From NCBI GenBank assembly GCA_047921215.1, contig JBLRWO010000019.1, forward strand, positions 1 to 64,000: a stretch of DNA of 64,000 nucleotides, in the 5' to 3' direction. Below, one piece after another: positions 16,971 through 26,263 of the stretch. Position 1 is the first letter of the stretch. The number at the start of each line of letters is the position of its first letter. This DNA comes from RECM01 sp047921215. Lineage in GTDB: Bacteria; Bacteroidota; Rhodothermia; Balneolales; Cyclonatronaceae. The notes beneath the pieces were generated by a model that saw only the letters and a list, made by a program, of their open reading frames with translations, ran no database searches and was not told the DNA's origin. Made by a program: the position numbers and the translations under genes.

Positions 16971-19900
16971 TCAGTGCAGGCAAACATCAGTCCCGGCACC
17001 TGTGCCTGTTCCGGTATACGTGCTCTGGTGTCGGTAGGGCTCACGCACCTTCTGTACCGGCCATAGCTCGTTTAATGCAGAATCCCATACCTGACCGTTT
17101 TTTACAACCATGTGGATGTTTTCAGTACTGCGGATATTCTCAAGTGGATTTTCATTAAGTATAACGAAATCGGCCAGCTTTCCGGCTTCGAGTGACCCCA
17201 GATCCCGTTCAAGGCCGAGGTATCTTGCTCCGTGCAGGGTTGCGGCTCTGAGTGCCTGAAGGGGTGTCATACCTCCCTGCTCAAACATCCATAGTTCCCA
17301 GTGGGCACCCAGTCCCTGCAGTTGCCCGTGAGCACCCAGCTGTACCTGTCCGCCGGCCTCTGCCACATCGCGGGCCGCTGAGGCCAGTTCAAAGTGCCAG
17401 AATTCCTCGTCGGGTACCATAATCCTGCGCCGGGCGCGGGCATCGAGCACCGACCGGGGTACAAACTGAAGAAGCCGCTCATTGGCGTACACATCGTCTT
17501 TCTGGTACCAGTAGTTTTCACCCCAGATACCCCCGTATCCGACAACCAGTGTCGGGGTATAGCCCACGTTTGACTCACCAAGCAGGGTCAGGGCATCCTT
17601 ATAGAGTGGTGCAACAGGAATCGCATGCTCGATGCCGGTATGACCGTCTGTAATCATGTTAAGGTTATGCTGCAGCATGGAGCCACCTTCAGGGAACACA
17701 AGCATTTGTTGCTCGCGCGCAGCCTGGAGTATCCACTGACGCTGGTTGCGGCGCGGCTGATTGTAGCTCTTCACCGAGAATGCACCATGCGCTTTATGAC
17801 GGATCATATGGGCACGGGCATCCTCAAGACTTTCAGTGAGTGCCTTATTCGGATTATCGGCCCCGTAAAGGATGTATCCTGTAGAGTATATCCGGGGACC
17901 GATCATCCGGCCGGCCTCGACCTGTTCGCTCAGAGCAAATACGGCCTGTGTGCTGGCCGACGGGTCGTGTGTGGTTGTTACACCAAAAGCAAGGTTGGCT
18001 TCGTATTCCCAGAGTCTGTCCGGGGTAATGTCTAGTGCTACGTAGCCCATGTGGGCGTGTACATCAACCAGGCCGGGTATGATTGTTCGGCCACGCAGGT
18101 CAAACACACGTGCCTGCTGCGGTATGCCGACATCACCGGTACGCCCGACTGCACTGATCCGGTTTCCCTCTACGATTATAACGCCGTTATCGATTACATC
18201 ATCGCCCTTCATGGTAATGATCCGGGCATTGATATAGGCAACCATACCCTCAGGCTTCGCCTTACTTACCTGAAGGTCAACAGGGATCACATCACCCGTA
18301 AACATAAGATTGGATGTCTGCCATTCGGTATGATCTGCCTCTACCTTGTTCTCATCTCCAGCATATGCATTTACCACCGGAACTCGGTAAAAGGTATTTC
18401 CGAGCTGGAACCGCACCTCCCTGGAATTGGCCGACCAGGTGATCCAGTCGCCGCCGTAACGGGTGAGCTGCCGCACCGGAACACCCGAACCTGACGCTTT
18501 AGCATTAAAAGCCTCTCCTCCGGTTTTCGGCAGGGGAGACAAATATACCTGATGAAGTTCTTTGAAGGCAACCCAGTTGCCGTCGGGCGAGATCGCGATC
18601 TCCTCGGCAATGTCGTTTTTAACGTGATGTTTCTTGTCGCTGCCATCCCTGCTGACACTGCTCAGCAATGTGGCACCCTGGTGAGTTTCATGAAAGAAAA
18701 TACGGGTACCGTCGGAGTTCCATGTAAGACGCGGCATACGACGGTTGGAGCCGCGGTTAGCTGTTTCGGTAAGACGGTTAGCCGTTCCTCCATCAGACGA
18801 TATGGAATTGATGTACAGGAAAAATTCTCCGCTGAGGCCGCCACCGCGTTTAACCTGCCCGCTGCCCTCTATAAACGCGATCGTTCGACCGTCGGGGCTC
18901 CAGGCGGGATTGCTGTACTGATTGGAGGAGGATGTCAGGCGTACAGGATTTCCCCGCCGCCCGTCGAGACGGGCTTTGTACAGGTGTCCTCCTTCAGCAT
19001 CGCTCCATGTTGAATAGGCGACCTGGCTTCCGTCGGGCGAAATAGCCGGGGCGAATTCGAGCCGTTCACCATCGCTGGTAATACGCTCCGGGGTGCCCGA
19101 AGGCAGGCGCATCCGGTACAAATGGCCGGCTGCCTGAAAAACAAGTGTGTTGCCGTCGGGTGTCGTCACCGGCCAGCGGATTACGTTGCTGTTAAAAGAG
19201 TCGTTATTCATTTTGTATTCAAAGTGTACCGCATCGGCAATTCGCTGGTTCACTTTTGCATTGAATGGGATGTTATTAGCCTGGCCTGTCTGGGTATTCA
19301 GACGGTAGATTTTCCCGCCGAAGGTTACGACGATGTCCCGGTTGTCGGGCATCCAGGCAAAGGCCGGATAAACGCCGTGTATCGCCCATGTTTCCTGTTG
19401 ATCAAGATCGAGACTATCAAATACCGGTCGTTCGATTCCGGTTTCCAGGTCACGAATAAACAGGACACTTTTTATGCCCACTCGTCTGACAAAGGCCAGC
19501 TTGCTTCCATCAGGAGAGGGGGTGGGGCGGACTGCACCGCCGGCAGAACGGGTAAAGGGTTCAGTGCGTCCGGTTTTCAGGTTCATCCTGTTCAATTGAT
19601 AGATGCCGGCGTGTACATCCCGGTTGTAATCAAAGTTGCCGTTAAAGAAACTGTAGTACAGCCACTCGCCGTCGGGCGATACAACGGGTTCGTTCTGGTC
19701 GGCCTGCCAGTTCTGCCGTGCCACAAGTTGTACACCGCTTCCGCCATCCATATGATACAACCAGATTTCGCCGGCTCCCAGTGAGCGTGTACCGGTAAAG
19801 TGCTTGCGGGCAACAAGATAATTGCCGTCTGGTGTCCAGTTCGGGGAGCTCAGCAGACGGAAGTTCTCTTTGGTCAGGGCACGTCGGTTGCTTCCATCGG

Positions 19901-20273
19901 CATCCATCAGCCATATGTTGTCGCCACCGTCGCGGTCGCTTGTAAAAGCGATTGTCTGCCCGTCGGGGCTGTAGCGTGGCTGCATGTCGAACGCCTCACC
20001 TCCCGAGAGCAGAACAGCATCGCCTCCGTTTGCCGGAATACGGTAAATATTGCCAAGAAGGTCGAACACGATATGACGGCCGTCGGGGCTTACATCAAGG
20101 TTCATCCAGGTTCCTTCATCGGTTTCAAATTCGATAGTTTTGGTGGGCCATTGGTCCCATTGTTCACCTTCAACCTTCCAGTCCTTGCCGTTGCCGGGCC
20201 AGGGTTTGTCGGTGTCGGTTATTATGGAGAAGGATAACAGCAGGGTTAAAAGCAGTCCTGAAAAGATTTTCAT
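16971..20273 (-). CDS. secreted TolB-propeller amidohydrolase
   Basis: A large exported hydrolase, 1100 residues from the ATG at 20273. That start gives a normal signal peptide (MKIFSGLLLTLLLSFSI); an upstream TTG at 20333 would bury it. The N-terminal two thirds is a TolB/PD40 beta-propeller with many copies of the SPDGxxIAF motif. The C-terminal third is an imidazolonepropionase-like amidohydrolase, with HAH of VDVHAHMGY (metal-binding HxH) and later His residues in GIEHAIPV and LGAHGQLQG. A Lys in FSVKSYNQ may be the bridging carbamylated Lys. Members cleave peptides or cyclic amides; the substrate here is not predictable. Probably periplasmic. Confidence 0.9.
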   Translation of the reverse strand: MKIFSGLLLTLLLSFSIITDTDKPWPGNGKDWKVEGEQWDQWPTKTIEFETDEGTWMNLDVSPDGRHIVFDLLGNIYRIPANGGDAVLLSGGEAFDMQPRYSPDGQTIAFTSDRDGGDNIWLMDADGSNRRALTKENFRLLSSPNWTPDGNYLVARKHFTGTRSLGAGEIWLYHMDGGSGVQLVARQNWQADQNEPVVSPDGEWLYYSFFNGNFDYNRDVHAGIYQLNRMNLKTGRTEPFTRSAGGAVRPTPSPDGSKLAFVRRVGIKSVLFIRDLETGIERPVFDSLDLDQQETWAIHGVYPAFAWMPDNRDIVVTFGGKIYRLNTQTGQANNIPFNAKVNQRIADAVHFEYKMNNDSFNSNVIRWPVTTPDGNTLVFQAAGHLYRMRLPSGTPERITSDGERLEFAPAISPDGSQVAYSTWSDAEGGHLYKARLDGRRGNPVRLTSSSNQYSNPAWSPDGRTIAFIEGSGQVKRGGGLSGEFFLYINSISSDGGTANRLTETANRGSNRRMPRLTWNSDGTRIFFHETHQGATLLSSVSRDGSDKKHHVKNDIAEEIAISPDGNWVAFKELHQVYLSPLPKTGGEAFNAKASGSGVPVRQLTRYGGDWITWSANSREVRFQLGNTFYRVPVVNAYAGDENKVEADHTEWQTSNLMFTGDVIPVDLQVSKAKPEGMVAYINARIITMKGDDVIDNGVIIVEGNRISAVGRTGDVGIPQQARVFDLRGRTIIPGLVDVHAHMGYVALDITPDRLWEYEANLAFGVTTTHDPSASTQAVFALSEQVEAGRMIGPRIYSTGYILYGADNPNKALTESLEDARAHMIRHKAHGAFSVKSYNQPRRNQRQWILQAAREQQMLVFPEGGSMLQHNLNMITDGHTGIEHAIPVAPLYKDALTLLGESNVGYTPTLVVGYGGIWGENYWYQKDDVYANERLLQFVPRSVLDARARRRIMVPDEEFWHFELASAARDVAEAGGQVQLGAHGQLQGLGAHWELWMFEQGGMTPLQALRAATLHGARYLGLERDLGSLEAGKLADFVILNENPLENIRSTENIHMVVKNGQVWDSALNELWPVQKVREPYRHQSTYTGTGTGAGTDVCLH

Positions 20274-20404
20274 GGGATCAGATATTGTATTGATGGATTC
20301 GGAGCAGGAAAAAACACAAACTTTGGATGGCAAAAATTATGAATTGATTTCTAAAAGTCTCAAATTAACGCCGATTATTACACCTTTTTACCAACCGACC
20401 AATC

Positions 20405-21928
20405 ATGCTGGAAATTCAGAAAAGGTTATCCAACTCCTTCTACGCCCTTCTGGCCCTGCCGGCAACAGCCATGGGCTTTGCACTGTCTGTTCAGATTGCA
20501 GCTCTGAGCTGGATTTTGAGTACGCAGTACGGTCTTGACATTCATGATGTGGGCCTTGTCTGGGCGGCCGGACCCATAGCCGGGATCGTTGGTCAGATCC
20601 TGATCGGTGTGATCAGCGATAACGTCTGGTTCTGGAATGGACGCAGACGCCCCTTCATTCTGATTGGTGGTGTGCTTTCCGCGCTCATGCTGCTGGCCCT
20701 GCCCAATATTGGTATTGTATCATCGGCAATGGGCCTCGACGGAATTCTTGGAATTGCCCTTGTGGTAGCCCTTACGCTTGACCTTGCCATAAACGTTAGT
20801 TTTAACCCTACCCGTTCTATCATTGCAGATGTTACACCCGAGGGCCGCCCGAGAACAAAAGGATATACCTGGATGCAAACGGTATCAGGTACGTTCGGGG
20901 TTATGGCTTATGCTATCGGGGCAATCTGGGACAATTTTGTACTGATCTATTTTGGCGTGGCACTGGTACTGCTCTTTTCGCTGTTACCCCCGTTTTTCAT
21001 AAAAGAACCCAAAGTACTTGGCCAGGATGACGAGGATTCAGCAGCAGACCTTACGCCTGAAGCCGCCGGAATTTCGGCTCAGCAGCATGCGGAGGATGTT
21101 GCCAGAAAATCAAACGAGGCATCCTTGTTTGAAATCATAAAGGTAATCTATCCGCTATGGGGGTTTTTTATCTATTCGGTGTATGCTCTGGCTGTGCGAC
21201 TGGGTATGCCGGCCATTCAGGGCGATTACTTTGAATATGCGTGCCTTGCATTAACCATTTTTCTGATCGGGAAAGCCATATTTACCAGCGAGGAGAATAA
21301 AACGAAGGAAAAAGCCGGGATAATCGGCTTTCAGAAAGTGCTGGCTGCACACTCATTTACATGGGTGGGTGTACAGACCATGTTTATCTATTTATATGCT
21401 TTTGTTCAGTACAGAATGGATCACCTGACCGACATTGCAGTAGGGCAGACGGTTAACTGGAGCTTTTTCTCACTCAACCTCGTTGCGGCTATCATACCCG
21501 CATTGCTGCTTGAACCTATTGCCGCCCGTTACGGAAGGGTTAAAACACACATGACCTGTATCGCTATTATGGCGGTAGGATATGCGGGTATCATATACTT
21601 CGGATTTACCCCTGCTATGCTGTACGCACTTTTTGCGATTGTGGGTATCGGTTGGGCTGCCACAATCTCGCTGCCGTTTGCCATCATGTCTTCTAAAATA
21701 CCCCGCAACAGAATGGGTCTGTATATGGGTCTGTTTAATCTGAGTGTTGTACTGCCACAGCTGGTGGCCAGCCTCGGTGTGGGCGAAGCGGTGAGCGGCA
21801 TTGAGGATAAAGGTCTGATTTTTGTTATTTGCGCGATTACTGTAGGATTCTCTGCATTGAGCTGGTCGTTTGTTAAAGAGAAGAAGGAAGAGGTTCTGGG
21901 TACATCTGCAACAGGCAGTGATCACTGA
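20405..21928 (+). CDS. MFS transporter, SLC45/GPH-like (sugar)
   Basis: A 507-residue major facilitator with about 12 membrane helices. The N-terminal half resembles the SLC45/sucrose-proton symporter branch: GPIAGIVGQILIGVISDN, then WNGRRRPFILIGG, the typical RRRP loop between helices 2 and 3. A charged cytoplasmic loop lies around 195-230. Likely a proton-coupled sugar or disaccharide symporter. No glycosidase gene is adjacent, so the sugar is unknown. It converges on the next gene with a 7-bp overlap. Confidence 0.85.
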   Translation: MLEIQKRLSNSFYALLALPATAMGFALSVQIAALSWILSTQYGLDIHDVGLVWAAGPIAGIVGQILIGVISDNVWFWNGRRRPFILIGGVLSALMLLALPNIGIVSSAMGLDGILGIALVVALTLDLAINVSFNPTRSIIADVTPEGRPRTKGYTWMQTVSGTFGVMAYAIGAIWDNFVLIYFGVALVLLFSLLPPFFIKEPKVLGQDDEDSAADLTPEAAGISAQQHAEDVARKSNEASLFEIIKVIYPLWGFFIYSVYALAVRLGMPAIQGDYFEYACLALTIFLIGKAIFTSEENKTKEKAGIIGFQKVLAAHSFTWVGVQTMFIYLYAFVQYRMDHLTDIAVGQTVNWSFFSLNLVAAIIPALLLEPIAARYGRVKTHMTCIAIMAVGYAGIIYFGFTPAMLYALFAIVGIGWAATISLPFAIMSSKIPRNRMGLYMGLFNLSVVLPQLVASLGVGEAVSGIEDKGLIFVICAITVGFSALSWSFVKEKKEEVLGTSATGSDH

Positions 21929-23046
21929 ACTGCAGAAATTGCCGTACTGACCAGCTCCCGTACTTTTATCGCACAACCCCATGACAGGGTAACGCCGGCA
22001 CCCCCATGACCGTAATTGTGGATAATCATTTTGTCGCCGTGAGGCGCTGATTCAAGACGCAGTCCTTTTTCTTTTCTGATGAATCGGTAACCAAACCGGG
22101 CTTTAAGATCAATTCCGGCAATATCAAGCCCGATACTGTGAAGGAGTATATCCCTGTTAATTTCAAACATGGGTTCGGGTACGCCGGTATTACCAATCAT
22201 CTTTTCGGGATGTACCGGTTGTTCTTCAATCAGCCGGCCTTCCGGTCCGAACCGGCACTCCTGCCGGCTTGCACCCAGAATCCAGCAGTCGCTGCGTGGA
22301 TAAAAATAGACATCCGACGCTTCGCCTCCGGGATTTTGGTATATATCGCAGCCGGCCGTATAGTTATAGGAAAAATCCGGGAACCGTAATTTTTCAGGAA
22401 TCTCGACCAGGTCAATGATTATCTGGTGCCCCTTTACATATCGTACATCATCTGTATCATTCTCAAAAAGGTCTATGGTCCCGGTGCCGGTGCAGTTTAC
22501 GATAACACGTTCGGGTAATCCTGAAAGGTCATGCCCTGCAAGCTTTTTTGTAACGATTATTCCACCCGCACTCAGGTATGCCGATCTGAGCCAGGGCATA
22601 TAAACAGGGGTATCTGCAAAAAGAACATCATAGTGCCAGCCTGAAACGGGTTTATCGGTGGTACGTCGGGGAACCCATTCAAGACTCCCGTTATCAAACA
22701 AGTTGAAGTTGATCATTTCACGGGCGTAACCGGGTACAGCTTCCGGATGTTCATGTATCTCGAAATGGATGTGTTGCCTTATGCCCGTATCCGGTTCCTT
22801 CAGCAATCCGGTGAAGTACTTTTGTGAATCCCGAAGCAGTTCGTTCAGAATGGGCGACTTAACGGTTACCGGTTTTATCGATGATGCGGGGTACAGGCTT
22901 GTAAAACCGGGATCATCGGCCACAGGCTTCCATTCCTTTGCGGTTATCAGCCTTGTTGTGTACCCCGACTGCTGAAGCAATAGAGCGCAGGTAAGACCAT
23001 TGATACCACCTCCCAGAATTACAATTCTTTTTTGCATCATAAACAT
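21922..23046 (-). CDS. FAD-dependent oxidoreductase, D-amino-acid-oxidase-like
   Basis: A 374-residue flavoprotein of the DAO family. The N-terminal dinucleotide-binding loop is ILGGGINGLTCALLL (about 9-23). The C-terminal signature HNYGHGGAGVTLSWG matches the D-amino-acid/D-aspartate oxidase motif that contacts FAD. Conserved substrate-side Tyr and Arg residues are likely in YNYTAGCDIYQNP and SRQECRFGPEG but cannot be assigned firmly. It oxidises D-amino acids, or an amine such as glycine or sarcosine, with release of ammonia and peroxide. It converges on the MFS gene. Confidence 0.85.
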   Translation of the reverse strand: MFMMQKRIVILGGGINGLTCALLLQQSGYTTRLITAKEWKPVADDPGFTSLYPASSIKPVTVKSPILNELLRDSQKYFTGLLKEPDTGIRQHIHFEIHEHPEAVPGYAREMINFNLFDNGSLEWVPRRTTDKPVSGWHYDVLFADTPVYMPWLRSAYLSAGGIIVTKKLAGHDLSGLPERVIVNCTGTGTIDLFENDTDDVRYVKGHQIIIDLVEIPEKLRFPDFSYNYTAGCDIYQNPGGEASDVYFYPRSDCWILGASRQECRFGPEGRLIEEQPVHPEKMIGNTGVPEPMFEINRDILLHSIGLDIAGIDLKARFGYRFIRKEKGLRLESAPHGDKMIIHNYGHGGAGVTLSWGCAIKVRELVSTAISAVQ

Positions 23047-23188
23047 CTCAGGCTGGTCAAATCACATTTTTTGCAGAGGTTTCTGAAGGTTGTCAGGTAA
23101 ATCGTGTCCGGAGGCGGCATGGACTATCCTCCAGCATCAGCTAAACAGAAAGGGGCATGACTGCCGCGAGTGTGTATTAGCATATGGT

Positions 23189-23761
23189 TTAAACATACGC
23201 ATTCAGTATGAAATAGATACCAACACCGGTAACTGATACGTAGAGCCAAACCGGTAATGTAAATTTCGATATCTGTCTGTGCGTTTCAAATTTTCCGGCA
23301 AAAGAAAAATAAAAACTGCTTAGAATTAGCGGTACAACGGCTGCAGAAAGTATGATATGACTGATCAGGATCGTAAAATAAACAGGCCGGATCCAGCCCT
23401 GACCGGGAAAGGGGGTATGTCCAACAAAATTGTGGTAAACCACATAACTGACCAAAAACAGGCAGGACATTACAAAAGCGGATATCATATACCGCATGTG
23501 GTTTTTAAATTTCCGTTTCTTTACGGAGATGAAGCCAAGTATCAGAAAAACGGTGGCTATGCTGTTGAAGATGGCATTGAGTGCGGGCAGCCGGCTTACA
23601 TAATCAGGGTAGGTTTCGGCACCGTCGCGAAAATAGAGGAGCCAGACAAGAAAAAGAAAAGCGAATGAACTGATGATCATTATGATTACCAAAGCCCTGG
23701 CCACATTCATATTACGGAAGGCTTCAATACTGATCTGAGAGCGAATGTCTTGTGTTGTCAT
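23189..23761 (-). CDS. DUF420 membrane protein
   Basis: A 190-residue protein with about five helices and family-typical blocks: LPALNAIFNSIATVFLILGF, an HxxF/H segment VVYHNFVGHTPFPGQG, and YFTILISHIILSAAVVPL. DUF420 proteins are often found with heme-copper oxidase assembly genes (CtaM-like role). Here no oxidase gene lies nearby. The His residues on the helix ends could bind heme or copper; this is inference. Confidence 0.85.
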   Translation of the reverse strand: MTTQDIRSQISIEAFRNMNVARALVIIMIISSFAFLFLVWLLYFRDGAETYPDYVSRLPALNAIFNSIATVFLILGFISVKKRKFKNHMRYMISAFVMSCLFLVSYVVYHNFVGHTPFPGQGWIRPVYFTILISHIILSAAVVPLILSSFYFSFAGKFETHRQISKFTLPVWLYVSVTGVGIYFILNAYV

Positions 23762-23848
23762 TGATTGAGGTAACGTAGATGATAGTAGATTCCGAAATCA
23801 AATAATTGGTAATGGATGATCAGCCGGACCGGTTGGTTGTACCCCGTC

Positions 23849-24796
23849 TCAGGTCTGTCTCTTTTGTTTCTCAGACAAAACCCAATTTACAAAAAGAAAC
23901 TCAAGGGCACAGCTTTCATACCCTTTCCAGTCTGAAATCATGTGTTGAAACTGCTTATCCGTAGTATGGTTGGGATCACCGCCATAGGATAAGATGATCC
24001 ACCGGCGAAGTCCTTTTTCCTGCCCCTTGTCGATATCACTGGGAAATACAGCATCGGTCCGGTTTCGGAACATCATCAGGTCCTGTGCGGTGGTGGGGCC
24101 GATACCGCGCATAACCCTGGCACGTTCGTAAAAGTCGGGAGGTGCCAGCGATTCCATTTGCTGGTTGCTCGTTCGTCCTGAAACCAGTTCATCGGCAATG
24201 CCTATCACATACTCACCCTTTCGCAGCGAAAGGCCGTGTTTTTTCAGGGAAGCCGGATCCGCCGATACCAGTCTGAAGGGCCGTGGCCATGCACTTATGT
24301 TTCCTCCTTCATATTCAAGTCGAATGCCATAGGCTTCCCGCACACCATAAACCATTTTTTTTGCAGTAGGACGGTGACGTATCTGTGCTATAATGATACG
24401 GTTCATGGCATCTTCAAAGAAATTGGCACGGCTCAATCGTTTCAGTCCATATAATGCGGTGAGGTGCCTGCCAAGAACAGCATCATTTTTGGCCCTGTCG
24501 TACAAAGGCCGGATATCCAGATCAGTTCCCAATATGCGGCTTAAAGAGATGTTGGCTTCTGAAATTTCTTTCTTTGTAAGCGTTTCGGCCGAGGTGATGT
24601 GAAACTCCGGGTTGTCCGGGTCGCCATTGAAAAAGATGGAGCAGACTATGTCGCGGTCACCCAGCGGAACAGGTCTCGTAAAGCCCTTGTCAAAGATCTG
24701 CTCAGGATCGTGTTCAAGGTCAAAATACTGTTCTACATCAAGGCAGATGAAAAAGTCGTGTGGAGGTATGGATTTGAGAGTCCAGCTGCTGCTCAT
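23849..24796 (-). CDS. DNA-3-methyladenine glycosylase II-like (HhH-GPD)
   Basis: A base-excision repair glycosylase of the AlkA type, 315 residues. The hairpin-helix-hairpin reads MRGIGPTTAQDLM at 229-241 and is followed by the GPD-type catalytic Asp in FPSDID. Compared with the usual FPxDD spacing there is one extra residue, so the catalytic Asp is 254 or 256. The N-terminal half matches the AlkA substrate-binding fold only loosely. It probably removes alkylated purines. It is monocistronic. Confidence 0.8.
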   Translation of the reverse strand: MSSSWTLKSIPPHDFFICLDVEQYFDLEHDPEQIFDKGFTRPVPLGDRDIVCSIFFNGDPDNPEFHITSAETLTKKEISEANISLSRILGTDLDIRPLYDRAKNDAVLGRHLTALYGLKRLSRANFFEDAMNRIIIAQIRHRPTAKKMVYGVREAYGIRLEYEGGNISAWPRPFRLVSADPASLKKHGLSLRKGEYVIGIADELVSGRTSNQQMESLAPPDFYERARVMRGIGPTTAQDLMMFRNRTDAVFPSDIDKGQEKGLRRWIILSYGGDPNHTTDKQFQHMISDWKGYESCALEFLFVNWVLSEKQKRQT

Positions 24797-24902
24797 ACTC
24801 GGATTTAATTTGATACTTCTGTATAACCCGGAAAAACCGGAAATCGTTTGCCGGGTAACTACGAATTGATTTGAAGACGTATGGTCACTTTTCAGTACCG
24901 GA

Positions 24903-25907
24903 TCAGTTATTCACAGTGCGTTCGCCGGCCAGCGATCGGGTATAAAGCTCCCGTACAACCTGTTGATTATCATGCATGGCAAGCAGGTACATGATTTTTG
25001 TTACGGAAGCTTCCGTGGTCATATCACCGGCACTGATAATGCCCATCGATTGTGCAATACGGCCGCTTTCGTACTTCGACAAATCGGCGGCATCCTGTGA
25101 TGCCTGTGAATTAATGATTAACAGAATTTCCTGCTCCAGGCATTGTTCAAAAAAGGGTAGCAGTGAATGCCGGCCCGTTACAGGAAAATTGCCACAGCCG
25201 AACGCCTCAACAACGATGGCCCGCAAGCCTTCTGATGGAATTCTGAACAGGTAATCAGGATTCAGACCGGGGAACAGACGGATCAGAAATACACGGTCGT
25301 CGAAAAAAGGATTTACTCTGAATTTCGCTGCGTGCGGAGTGATCTGATAATTCAATGAAATATTGAGCCCGATATCTGCCAGCGGCGGATAGTTTGGTGA
25401 ACTGAATGCATCAAAATCACCAACACTAATTTTGGTAGACCTGTTTCCGCGGAATATATGATCGTTGAAGCAGATGGCTACTTCATTCAATGGCATGGTG
25501 GCCATTTCAATGGCATTGATCAGGTTTCTGGATGCATCACTTCTAATAACAGCCATGGGTATCTGGCTGCCGGTCAGTATAACCGGTTTTCCAAGATTGT
25601 TTAAGCAGAACGAAAGCGCCGAGGCCGTGTAGGCCATGGTATCGGTTCCGTGCAGTATTACAAACCCGTCGAAAGAATTATAATTATCGAATATGGTTTT
25701 GGCCAGATGCTTCCAGTCGTCCGGAGTTACATCAGAACTGTCCTTGAAAAAGAGGTCGATGATCTCGATGTGGGCAATTTTTGAAAGTTCCGGTATCCTG
25801 CTCTCAAGAAAATCGGTAGGGTGCGGAGCGGCCTCGGTAAAACCGGCAATATCCTTTATCTGCATTGCAATGGTACCGCCGGTTTGTATGATCAGAATTC
25901 GTTTCAT
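24903..25907 (-). CDS. ansA: L-asparaginase, type I (cytoplasmic)
   Basis: Hydrolyses asparagine to aspartate and ammonia. The ATG at 25907 puts the family N-terminus (MKRILIIQTGGTIAM) first; a TTG 30 bp upstream adds ten non-homologous residues. Nucleophile Thr12 lies in TGGTIAM, and the second catalytic pair Thr88-Asp89 in HGTDTMAYTA. There is no signal peptide, and length (334) fits the cytoplasmic type I enzyme. The region IIVEAFGCGNFPV contains the usual subunit-contact segment. Confidence 0.92.
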   Translation of the reverse strand: MKRILIIQTGGTIAMQIKDIAGFTEAAPHPTDFLESRIPELSKIAHIEIIDLFFKDSSDVTPDDWKHLAKTIFDNYNSFDGFVILHGTDTMAYTASALSFCLNNLGKPVILTGSQIPMAVIRSDASRNLINAIEMATMPLNEVAICFNDHIFRGNRSTKISVGDFDAFSSPNYPPLADIGLNISLNYQITPHAAKFRVNPFFDDRVFLIRLFPGLNPDYLFRIPSEGLRAIVVEAFGCGNFPVTGRHSLLPFFEQCLEQEILLIINSQASQDAADLSKYESGRIAQSMGIISAGDMTTEASVTKIMYLLAMHDNQQVVRELYTRSLAGERTVNN

Positions 25908-26263
25908 CGGGTCATTTATGTGTGCAAATCGCTGCAAGTTAACAGAATAGCAAGGAAGCTCATAACCGTTCTGTGGCTGGTTTTAAAAGTTTCGGGTAAG
26001 GTTTCCGAAGATCATTAAATTTCCGGGAAGGGAACTGCACATTTTTTTGAAGTTTTCGAAAGTTTTTAAAAAAAATGCTTGTTTGATTCTCTGAGAAACA
26101 GTTATTTCTAACTTGTCGCCGGAACACGTTCCGGCCAGTATTCTGCGCCCGGTTCTTTAAATTATTATGAGATACGATTTCAGAAATAACTAAATCATGT
26201 GAATAACCCCGAGGGCGCTCACCATTTTAACAGGAAGTTAACCTGTAACCAAGGAGTTTTATT
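25908..26263. other. 356-bp divergent intergenic region
   Basis: Between divergent ansA and the EF-G paralog. It contains the perfect 8-bp inverted repeat at 26118-26135 and an AT-rich tract near 26040-26080. A 5-bp inverted repeat (ACAGG/CCTGT, about 26230-26246) lies just before an AAGGAG ribosome site. No gene or structured RNA family was recognised. Confidence 0.5.
26118..26135. promoter_or_regulatory. inverted repeat GCCGGAAC-AC-GTTCCGGC
   Basis: Two perfect 8-bp arms with a 2-bp centre, about 130 bp before the EF-G paralog start. The form suits a dimeric repressor or activator site more than a terminator, since no T run follows. Confidence 0.4.

Noticed and set aside
19122..19784. 220-codon antisense frame in the amidohydrolase gene
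   Set aside because: Shadow of a high-GC coding frame; no motif of its own.
20274..20333. Longer start for the propeller-amidohydrolase (TTG at 20333)
   Set aside because: It would place 20 unrelated residues before a clear signal peptide; the ATG at 20273 is preferred.
24830..24875. Inverted repeat TAACCCGG...CCGGGTAA as a terminator after ansA
   Set aside because: Arms are short with a long loop, and no T run follows on the ansA strand.
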